A stretch of DNA of 64,000 nucleotides, from positions 90,616-154,615 of the forward strand of contig JASFYJ010000001.1 of assembly GCA_030055525.1 (NCBI GenBank). Direction: 5' to 3'. Shown in pieces: positions 1-7,548 of this stretch. Every line of letters begins with the position of its first letter. The stretch's first letter is position 1. This DNA comes from Archaeoglobales archaeon. Lineage in GTDB: Archaea > Halobacteriota > Archaeoglobi > Archaeoglobales > Archaeoglobaceae. The position numbers and the translations under genes are program-made. Under the pieces are notes generated by a model. It had not been told where the DNA came from. It made no database searches and saw only the letters and a program-made list of their open reading frames with translations.

Positions 1-78
1 ATGGTGTTCGATCATCTTTACAAGTACTTCGATGGCGATTACGATGATCAGGCTTAAGTAGTATGTCTTAAGCATCAT
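1..78 (-). CDS. Partial CDS at left edge, next gene of the Mrp-like operon (N-terminus MMLKTYYLSLIIVIAIEVLVKMIEHH)
   Basis: Start codon overlaps the stop of the upstream antiporter gene (ATGATG/TGA); hydrophobic N-terminus; runs off the window. Confidence 0.6.
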   Translation of the reverse strand, partial: MMLKTYYLSLIIVIAIEVLVKMIEHH

Positions 79-1589
79 CTTAACCATCCTCCGTAAACAT
101 CTTCCACCGCTTTTTCAGCTAAATCGAAGATCAATAATGCGTTCGGGAATATGAATAATGCGATCGAAAAAGTTGCTGTGATCAATAGCGGAATTATCAT
201 AAAGAGGTAGATCGTTTTCTTTGTCTCCTCTCTTTCCAGATTCTCGTTTGAACCTGTAAAAAATGCCGTTCTCACTATAGGGAACAAGTAAACCACATCA
301 AGTATTGAGGAGGTGAGTACTACAAATATAAATGCTAAGTAACTTGCTTGGTTAAAAAACTCTGTCGCCTGCACGGCTCCTAGACAAATGTACCATTTTC
401 CAAGAAAACCTGCCACAGGCGGTAATCCACTCATACCGATTGCTCCAATAGTAAACGCAACCATCGTTATTGGCATCCTTTTTCCTACTCCAGCGAGCTC
501 GCTAACGAGCTTTTTTCCTGTTATCGCTGCTATAGCGCCAGCACAAAGGAAGAGTGTAATTTTCATGTATCCATGGAATGTTATGTGCATCATTCCACCC
601 ATTATTGCGAATGGAGTTAGTAACGATACTCCCAATATTATAAAAGAGAGCTGGTTTATCGTTGAGTATGCAAGCCTCCTCTTCAGATTGTCTTCACCTA
701 TTGCGAAGAGATTCGCCACTATAACTGTAAAAGACGCAAAACAAGCGAGCAAAAGTCCTAAACCTAGGTGGTATGTAAGTTCAACTCCGTAAACGTAACA
801 TATCACTCTGATAATTCCAAATACACCTGCTTTAACAACCGCCACTGCATGTAAAAGTCCGCTAACTGGAGTTGGAGCGATCATCGCAGTTGGAAGCCAG
901 GAGTGGAATGGCATGTATGCAGCTTTCATGAAGCCCAAGAGGTAACAGATAAAAAGAAGCTGCAAAAAGAATTCAGGAACTTCCGAGTTTAGTATTCCTC
1001 TGGGATTGAAGTCGGTGGTTCCAGAAATTGAGTACGTTATTAAACTAGCTGCTAATAGAAAACATCCGGAGGTCATCAGGTAAAGCAGGTATTTTCTACC
1101 GGCAGCTAAAGCTTCTTGACTCTCTTCATGTGCAACCAAAGGATGTGTACAGATGGTCAGTATTTCGTAAAAAACAAAGAGTGTAATTAGGTTCTTTGAG
1201 AATGCAATACCTAAAGCGCTCGTTATTGCCCAAGCAAAGCAGAAGTAGTACCTCGTTTGAGCATGTTCGTTCAAAGATCGCATGTAGCCTATGGAATAAA
1301 GAGACACAAGTATCCATAGAGAGGAAGACGTTATTGCAAATATCATTCCGAAAGCATCAACTTTGAAGGCAAATTCGACGCCAGGTATCATTTCGAAAAG
1401 GACACACTCTACAGTTTCTCCACTTAAAACTTTAGGAGCCATTGAAATTACGAATGAAAATGTTACTATCGTTGCAATTATTGTCCAAGCTTCTCTGATG
1501 TTTGGATGTCTGTGAGAAATCAGAATCAGCATCGAAGCTATTGCTGGAGAGATAACTGTAAATAATGGTGCTAAGTTGCAGTCAATCAT
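75..1589 (-). CDS. Proton/cation antiporter membrane subunit, MrpD/NuoN-like
   Basis: 504 aa polytopic protein with proton_antipo_M-like segments (HSWLPTAMIAPTPVSGLLHAVAVVKAGVFGIIR). Confidence 0.9.
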   Translation of the reverse strand: MIDCNLAPLFTVISPAIASMLILISHRHPNIREAWTIIATIVTFSFVISMAPKVLSGETVECVLFEMIPGVEFAFKVDAFGMIFAITSSSLWILVSLYSIGYMRSLNEHAQTRYYFCFAWAITSALGIAFSKNLITLFVFYEILTICTHPLVAHEESQEALAAGRKYLLYLMTSGCFLLAASLITYSISGTTDFNPRGILNSEVPEFFLQLLFICYLLGFMKAAYMPFHSWLPTAMIAPTPVSGLLHAVAVVKAGVFGIIRVICYVYGVELTYHLGLGLLLACFASFTVIVANLFAIGEDNLKRRLAYSTINQLSFIILGVSLLTPFAIMGGMMHITFHGYMKITLFLCAGAIAAITGKKLVSELAGVGKRMPITMVAFTIGAIGMSGLPPVAGFLGKWYICLGAVQATEFFNQASYLAFIFVVLTSSILDVVYLFPIVRTAFFTGSNENLEREETKKTIYLFMIIPLLITATFSIALFIFPNALLIFDLAEKAVEDVYGGWLR

Positions 1590-3175
1590 TTCAAAATCAC
1601 CCCCATTGAGGCAATCATTTTATCTATAATTTCGAGAGGAATACTAGTCAGCCAGTAGATACCTAGAGCTATGCAAAGGATCGCCAAAAGCATTGTAGGA
1701 GCGAGCATGGTGATCGGAGCTTCGTTGAATCTTTCTTCAGCATTCCCATGAGTATTTTCATCTTCAACAGATTTGAAGTACATCTCCTCTACAACTCTCC
1801 AGAAGTATGCAAGGGTCAGTAAAGAGCCGAGAAGAATTACAGCAAGCATAGTATAGTTTTTAACTTCAAGACAGCCAAGCATAAGGTAAAATTTAGTTAC
1901 AAAACCTGCAAGTGGAGGAATTCCAATCAAAGTCAGTGCTGAGATCAGGAAAGCTCCACAGGTGTACGGCATCTTCTTAGCTAGCCCAGAATAGTATCTT
2001 ACATCTTTCAAACCAGTCTTGTAAATTATAGCTCCGATTGCTGCAAAAGCGCATCCTTTTGCTACCGCATGGTTCAAGATATTAGCAAGAGCTCCGGAAA
2101 GGCCCCAATAGCTGTAGAACATCGAAATTCCAAGCATTATGTAAGCGACGTTTACTATGCTCGAATATGCGAGCATCCTTTTTATGTTATACTGTCTGAA
2201 AGCTAATATAGAGCCAACGATTATTGTTACTGCCGCAAGCCAAGAGACAAGTTCCCAAGCGTTTATGTATTTTTGAAGAAAATTGACTGTAAAAACTGAG
2301 AATACTATCCTGATTAGAGCATAGACGAACGTTTTTGCAACAACGGTGGACATTATCAGTGTAACAGCGGAGGGGGCATAGGTGTAAGCATCTGGCTGCC
2401 ACGTATGAAGAGGGAAAACCGCTGCCTTTATGCCTAAACCTACAACAACGAGAGCGAAAGCAACCTGAACCATCTTGTTGTCGTATATGTTTTGTAGTAG
2501 AAGTCTCATGTCGATCATATTCAAGGTTCCAGTTACTGCGTACAGAAAACCTATGCCAAGGAGGTAGAAACATATAGCTATACTTCCTAGGATAAGATAA
2601 GTGAAGGAAGCACGCAGAGCTTTACCTCCAGCTATAGCTATCAAAGCGTAAGTTGCAAGCGAAGCAACCTCAGCTAGCACGAAGAGATTGAAAACGTCTC
2701 CAGTAACTACAACACCGCAGCAGCCAGCAATAAGTAGTTGCATTACAGTGTAAAAGGTAGGATGCTTTTTTTCATCTATCTCTTTCTCTACACTTCTCTT
2801 TGCAAAAACTACGCTTAAAAAGCTCAAGAACAGTATTACAACTAGGACATAAGCGTTTAAATGGTCTACAACGTATTCTATACCCCAAGGTGGCCTCCAG
2901 CCACCTATCCAGTAGTGTATCCTGCCAAAGCTTATTACATAGTTTAATATTGCAATGGACATCATAAAATGGATGGCTGTAACGAACAGCAAAATATAAT
3001 AGCCGATCTTCCTGCTGAATATCCCAGATACAAGGATCGTAAAAGCAGAAAAAACACCGGTTGTGACTATCAATATCGGAAATTGCTCTACAAACGTGTC
3101 AATCACCTCTAAGAGCTTCAATTTCCAGTATTTTATCCTCTTCAATGGTCCCGTACTCTTTGTATATCCTGACAA
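1586..3175 (-). CDS. mrpD: Na+/H+ antiporter subunit D (MnhD/MrpD-like)
   Basis: 529 aa, FPLHTWQPDAYTYAPSAVTLIMSTVVAKTFVYALIR antiporter motif; true start may be a GTG near 3106, since the ORF overlaps mrpC. Confidence 0.9.
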   Translation of the reverse strand: MSGYTKSTGPLKRIKYWKLKLLEVIDTFVEQFPILIVTTGVFSAFTILVSGIFSRKIGYYILLFVTAIHFMMSIAILNYVISFGRIHYWIGGWRPPWGIEYVVDHLNAYVLVVILFLSFLSVVFAKRSVEKEIDEKKHPTFYTVMQLLIAGCCGVVVTGDVFNLFVLAEVASLATYALIAIAGGKALRASFTYLILGSIAICFYLLGIGFLYAVTGTLNMIDMRLLLQNIYDNKMVQVAFALVVVGLGIKAAVFPLHTWQPDAYTYAPSAVTLIMSTVVAKTFVYALIRIVFSVFTVNFLQKYINAWELVSWLAAVTIIVGSILAFRQYNIKRMLAYSSIVNVAYIMLGISMFYSYWGLSGALANILNHAVAKGCAFAAIGAIIYKTGLKDVRYYSGLAKKMPYTCGAFLISALTLIGIPPLAGFVTKFYLMLGCLEVKNYTMLAVILLGSLLTLAYFWRVVEEMYFKSVEDENTHGNAEERFNEAPITMLAPTMLLAILCIALGIYWLTSIPLEIIDKMIASMGVILK

Positions 3176-3512
3176 GCAGCGCTAGGGCTACGCAAGTTGT
3201 TGCAGCTGAAACAACGATGCCAGTAAGCATAAGAACATGCGGAAGTGGATTTGCGTACATGTATCCTTTCTCTTCGGCAGTTCTCCATATTATCGGTGGA
3301 GTTGCATCTCCTATTCCTAAAGTTTGCAAGTTTCCTATATCTCCTAAGGAGATGAAGAAGAGAAAGATCCCTGTTTGAAGAAGGTTTAGGCCGAGAAGCT
3401 TCTTTAGTAGATTGTTCTTAGCAATCGCCGCATAGATGCCGATAAATATTATCAAAACTGCAGTCCAGAAGTTGTATCTTGCGAAAAATTCCTCAAAGAT
3501 AGCTTCTAACAC
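3099..3512 (-). CDS. mrpC: Na+/H+ antiporter subunit C (MnhC/NuoK-like)
   Basis: 137 aa, three TM segments, PLPHVLMLTGIVVSAATTCVALALLVRI motif typical of MnhC. Confidence 0.9.
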   Translation of the reverse strand: MLEAIFEEFFARYNFWTAVLIIFIGIYAAIAKNNLLKKLLGLNLLQTGIFLFFISLGDIGNLQTLGIGDATPPIIWRTAEEKGYMYANPLPHVLMLTGIVVSAATTCVALALLVRIYKEYGTIEEDKILEIEALRGD

Positions 3513-3991
3513 TCCATCACCTCTTCATCATCCTCTGCTTCATCTTCATCCTTCCATGCAAGGTCGTAGAACATCGATACAAAAGCTGCAAAAACCGTGA
3601 TCCCTATACCTACCTCCACAACGAATTCCACTTGGAGGGCTCTGGCTTCATAGGGTCCAAATAGATTTGTAAGGGGCCAAAAAGCTGAATAGTTCAAAAA
3701 TTCAGCTACAAAAAGGCTTGCAATTATCGCTAAAAGTCCACAACCGCAATAAAGATAGAGACCCAAACTTGTAAAGAAAGTATTCCAGGATTCTGGCATC
3801 TTAGTTCTACCCTTCTGGATTCCAAACACTACGGCGTAAAGTATGAAGGCGGCAGCTATTATACATCCTCCCTGAAATCCCCCTCCAGCACCTTCAGTTC
3901 CAACCATCACGTAAAGACCGAAAGTTAAAATTATCGGGAGTATCTTTTTTGAGGTCATCTCTACAATAACATCTCTTTTTTGCTCCTTCAA
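3506..3991 (-). CDS. mrpB: Na+/H+ antiporter subunit B (MnhB-like)
   Basis: GTEGAGGGFQGGCIIAAAFILY resembles the MnhB GxxxPGGGFQGG motif. Confidence 0.88.
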   Translation of the reverse strand: MKEQKRDVIVEMTSKKILPIILTFGLYVMVGTEGAGGGFQGGCIIAAAFILYAVVFGIQKGRTKMPESWNTFFTSLGLYLYCGCGLLAIIASLFVAEFLNYSAFWPLTNLFGPYEARALQVEFVVEVGIGITVFAAFVSMFYDLAWKDEDEAEDDEEVMEC

Positions 3992-4797
3992 AGCTTACCC
4001 CTCCTTCTGATCAGTAAAATAACACATACTGCAGCGGTAAAAATCACAGTTTCTTCATACATCGTATCGTAACCTCTGTAATCTGCAAGACCGGAAGTTA
4101 CGGCGTTCAAGATTTCTGTTTCTTCTTTTGTCCTTTCTAAAACTCTTACCGGCCAGTTATATCTATAAACTTCAAGTTCTTCTCCAGAATTCTTGATGAA
4201 GTAGAGTTTTATTGGATCATGGTAATAGAGTTCGTAAGTTTTTACAAGTATATCCCATCCATCTTCTGCTGGCAAAACAACATAGTTTTCATCGAGTTCT
4301 TGGAAGTTGTTGTTTCGATTGAATCCGAAGCTGTGTATCTTTTCCTTTATCTCCTCCGGCACCTTTCCAGAGTTAAGCTTCTCTATATGTTCTTCTGTTG
4401 CTTTTACGCTGAAAATGGATATATACCTGTTGGGTGGAGAATTTGGGTCACCAAAAGCCGGAGCATCGCTTACGGCGTATGAAAATATTAGAGCTAGTAA
4501 TAATATGGTCGTTAAACCTACTGCTGATGATATCTTTTTTTCAGAATTTTTTTCATATCTGTCTCTTCTTCTAAACCTCGTAAGAGCTGCGATCATTAAA
4601 GCTGTGGAAGTTCCAGCACCTACAGCAGCTTCAGTAAATGCAACGTCTGGGGAATTTAACTGCAGCCAAACGTTGGCCATTATAAAGCTGTAAGCACCAA
4701 GTATAATCACAGCGCTCAAAAGATCTCTGACAATTACTACTCCAACTGCGGCCAAAATCAAAAAAAGGAGCAGCAAAAGATCGATAGGTACTATCAT
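3988..4797 (-). CDS. MbhD/MbhE-like antiporter subunit (DUF4040 region plus additional domain)
   Basis: ANVWLQLNSPDVAFTEAAVGAGTSTALMIAALTRFRRR is characteristic of MrpA C-terminal/MbhD proteins. Confidence 0.85.
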   Translation of the reverse strand: MIVPIDLLLLLFLILAAVGVVIVRDLLSAVIILGAYSFIMANVWLQLNSPDVAFTEAAVGAGTSTALMIAALTRFRRRDRYEKNSEKKISSAVGLTTILLLALIFSYAVSDAPAFGDPNSPPNRYISIFSVKATEEHIEKLNSGKVPEEIKEKIHSFGFNRNNNFQELDENYVVLPAEDGWDILVKTYELYYHDPIKLYFIKNSGEELEVYRYNWPVRVLERTKEETEILNAVTSGLADYRGYDTMYEETVIFTAAVCVILLIRRRGKL

Positions 4798-5384
4798 TTA
4801 ACCTCCTCCTCCATAAAAACGTGGGATACTTTTTTGATCATAGTCGGGATCCTTTTTGGTTCCCAGAAAACAACATCTTCAACTGTAGACCTCGTTACTG
4901 TGTACTCTTCGAGCAGTGAAAGGGCTGGCTCGACAGCTATTGCATGCACAAGAAATCTGCCCGTTTCTGGCTCTACATCTATTGTAATTGTACCTGGAGT
5001 TAAAGTTATCGAATTTCCGAGCGTAGTTAGAGCTTCATCGCTTCTTAAATGTGTTTCGAATTCGATAACTTGAGGATTCACGTCTCTGTAACCTAAAACT
5101 CGAAGGGATACGTCGATTGCCGCAAGTATTATCTGATAGAATTCCCAAAGACAGTAAATTAGGAACCTGTATATCTTTGTACCGAGATTTTCAACCTTTC
5201 CTGCTATAACGAGTTCGTGCATGAAAAGTGCTACAATAAAAGCTACTATTAGCCCCCTTACGAGCCTAAAAAGATCGTAATAACCAACAAGGTAGATATT
5301 CCATGCAGAAAATACCAACCACAGTATGAAAGCTATGAAGAATGTTAGAATTATTGAGAATGTTCTCTCTTTCATAGTATTCAC
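4794..5384 (-). CDS. mrpE: Na+/H+ antiporter subunit E (MnhE-like)
   Basis: 196 aa; TLGNSITLTPGTITIDVEPETGRFLVHAI is the MnhE signature region. Confidence 0.92.
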   Translation of the reverse strand: MNTMKERTFSIILTFFIAFILWLVFSAWNIYLVGYYDLFRLVRGLIVAFIVALFMHELVIAGKVENLGTKIYRFLIYCLWEFYQIILAAIDVSLRVLGYRDVNPQVIEFETHLRSDEALTTLGNSITLTPGTITIDVEPETGRFLVHAIAVEPALSLLEEYTVTRSTVEDVVFWEPKRIPTMIKKVSHVFMEEEVK

Positions 5385-5695
5385 ATCTTCGGGTCGCCCT
5401 TTTTCCAGACTTTTACACCTCTGTAGAATGCAGCTTTAACTATCGCATGTGTTGCTGCGGGTGAACTTAGCAAGTAGAAGAGAGAGATTAGGAGTAGCTT
5501 GATAGAGATGAAACTAAGACCTTCATAAACGACGAAACCAAGTATAATTAAAAATTGTCCCATAGTGTCGCACTTTCCGATCGCGTGCATTCGTGTATAA
5601 AAGTCTGGTAGTTTCAGAAGTCCAAAGGCTCCCAAAAACATAAATAAAGACCCAAAAAACATTAATATTGTGGCTGCTATGTTCGTCAAGAGCAT
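5381..5695 (-). CDS. mrpG: Na+/H+ antiporter subunit G (MnhG-like)
   Basis: 104 aa; GLLKLPDFYTRMHAIGKCDTMGQFLIILG matches the MnhG LPDfytRlHA motif. Confidence 0.92.
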   Translation of the reverse strand: MLLTNIAATILMFFGSLFMFLGAFGLLKLPDFYTRMHAIGKCDTMGQFLIILGFVVYEGLSFISIKLLLISLFYLLSSPAATHAIVKAAFYRGVKVWKKGDPKM

Positions 5696-5952
5696 ATTTC
5701 TCCCTTTTCAAGGTATTTTGCTGCTATTACTACTCCTATGAAGTTTAGTATAGCGTACATGAGCGCTATATCTATAAAGTGCGGCCTCTCTATAACATAC
5801 CCTACAACGACAAGCAGAACCATCGCCTTTACCCCTATAGCGTTCGCTGCTGCAATTCGATTGAAAACTCCGGGCCCAAAGATGAGGCGATAAGAGCACA
5901 TCGTAATTGTAAGTCCAAGCAGGATTCCAACCGCTAGGAATGTCAATATCAT
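5686..5952 (-). CDS. mrpF: Na+/H+ antiporter subunit F (MnhF-like)
   Basis: 88 aa; GPGVFNRIAAANAIGVKAM matches the MnhF GPxxxDRixAlnxiG region. Confidence 0.88.
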   Translation of the reverse strand: MILTFLAVGILLGLTITMCSYRLIFGPGVFNRIAAANAIGVKAMVLLVVVGYVIERPHFIDIALMYAILNFIGVVIAAKYLEKGEICS

Positions 5953-6191
5953 ATTATTAATAAGATTATCAGTGATATAAGAACTTTGTGGTTCTAGAAG
6001 CCTAAACAGAATTTTAAAACGATTTTTTTGTATTCAAACATAGCTAAGTCTCGACAAACTTGTAAAACATCATTTTTAAAATTATTCATTCTTATATGTA
6101 AAAATTTTAGAAGTTCTATAGATTCTGCCTATTAGTAAAAATTAAACATTAACAACTTATTTGAGGATAAAGCTGATTAGTCTGCAAGTAC

Positions 6192-6947
6192 ATGACGAAC
6201 ATGGAGAATGTAGATGCGGTGATAGATGGAGCAAAGATATCTGCCCTAAAGGGCGAAGATCTGCCTATCGTTTACATTCACGGCTCTGGTTGCGATGCAA
6301 GCATATGGATGAATCAGCTGGAGGAATTGGGAGGATATGCAGTTGATTTGCCGAATCATGGGAAAAGCTGTTTCGCTGAAATTAGATCAGTAGACGATTA
6401 CGCCTATTTCGTTGCAAAATTTGTCAAAAAAATACTTGGGAAAGCGATAATAATCGGTCACAGTTTGGGGGGAGCGATAGTTCAGAAGATCTGTATTGAA
6501 TACGGGGACATCGTTAAGGCTGTAGGACTGATAAGTACGGGGGCGAGGCTGAGAGTACTCCCAGAAATTCTACAGGGTTTGGAAAAAAATCCAGATGAAA
6601 CTTCAAAAATAATTTCGGAGTTCTCTTTCTTAGATAGTACCTTGAAGAAAAAATATTCGAAGATTTTTGCTGAAAGAAACAAAATTTTACTTAAAGATCT
6701 GATGCTTTGCGACAAATTTGATCTACTAGATAAATATAGAAATAATGAAATCAAAATATTGTGTCCTACAGTAATAGTTGTGGGTAGATACGACAAGCTG
6801 ACGCCACCGAAGTATTCTCAGTTCCTTAATGAGAGGATAAAAAGCTCCGAAATTTACATCGTTGATAATGCTGGTCATATGGTGATGCTTGAGAAGCCTG
6901 TAGAGTTCAACAGGATACTGAAAAATTTTATTGAAAGGCTAGTTTAA
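6192..6947 (+). CDS. Alpha/beta hydrolase
   Basis: GHSLGG nucleophile elbow, IYIHGSG oxyanion region, VVGRYDKLTPP acid and DNAGHMVMLEKP His motifs. Confidence 0.9.
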   Translation: MTNMENVDAVIDGAKISALKGEDLPIVYIHGSGCDASIWMNQLEELGGYAVDLPNHGKSCFAEIRSVDDYAYFVAKFVKKILGKAIIIGHSLGGAIVQKICIEYGDIVKAVGLISTGARLRVLPEILQGLEKNPDETSKIISEFSFLDSTLKKKYSKIFAERNKILLKDLMLCDKFDLLDKYRNNEIKILCPTVIVVGRYDKLTPPKYSQFLNERIKSSEIYIVDNAGHMVMLEKPVEFNRILKNFIERLV

Positions 6948-6996
6948 TTTTTTCCTTCTATGGAAAAAACTTTAATACCTGAATTTATTTCAAATC

Positions 6997-7395
6997 GTGA
7001 AAGTAAAAGATGCTCCGAAGACAGCGACATCGATAGTTGTTCGTTCAGCAAGCAACGCGAGAGTATCACAATCTAAGGAACCTCTCTTGGAACTTATGCG
7101 GAGGATCTTCAGAAAGGAAGACGTAGCACTTAGAGCCGCGAAATTCTTGACGGTGGTTGAAGAAAGACAAAAAAATGGAAAACCGCTGAGAGTTGAGGAA
7201 TGGGAAAAGATACTCGAAGAACTTGGAATTAAAAAATCTTCTTTTTATTCGATGAGAAACAAGCTCATAGGTGCGGGAATGCTGGTGATAAAAGATGGTG
7301 AGTATCGCTTGTCTGGAGCATTCAGCAAGGATCTTGTAGATATGGCGCGGTGGTGGTGGGTAGCAGTCTTGGGTTACGACTCAGAAAGTCTCTAG
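6997..7395 (+). CDS. Small winged-helix-like protein of unknown function
   Basis: 132 aa, GTG start, helical N-terminus then [35 protein letters not shown]/wing-like pattern. Confidence 0.6.
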   Translation: MKVKDAPKTATSIVVRSASNARVSQSKEPLLELMRRIFRKEDVALRAAKFLTVVEERQKNGKPLRVEEWEKILEELGIKKSSFYSMRNKLIGAGMLVIKDGEYRLSGAFSKDLVDMARWWWVAVLGYDSESL

Positions 7396-7548
7396 TTTTT
7401 AATAATCTTTGCAGTTGTCAAATTTTGGGTTAAGTTGTCCTTTATAAATGTGATCTTCTGAAGGTAGTGTAAATGTATCTTTAGATTTGGGTATACATGT
7501 ACGATGTAGATTAGGTTTAGACTATATAGTCTACATATGCAAACTTTC

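Noticed and set aside
388-792. 134-aa plus-strand ORF
   Set aside because: Antisense to the MrpD-like gene, which has clear family motifs
2187-2573. 128-aa minus-strand ORF
   Set aside because: Out-of-frame within mrpD on the same strand; no recognisable protein features
4219-4693. Plus-strand ORFs of 87 and 128 aa
   Set aside because: Antisense shadows of the MbhD/E-like gene
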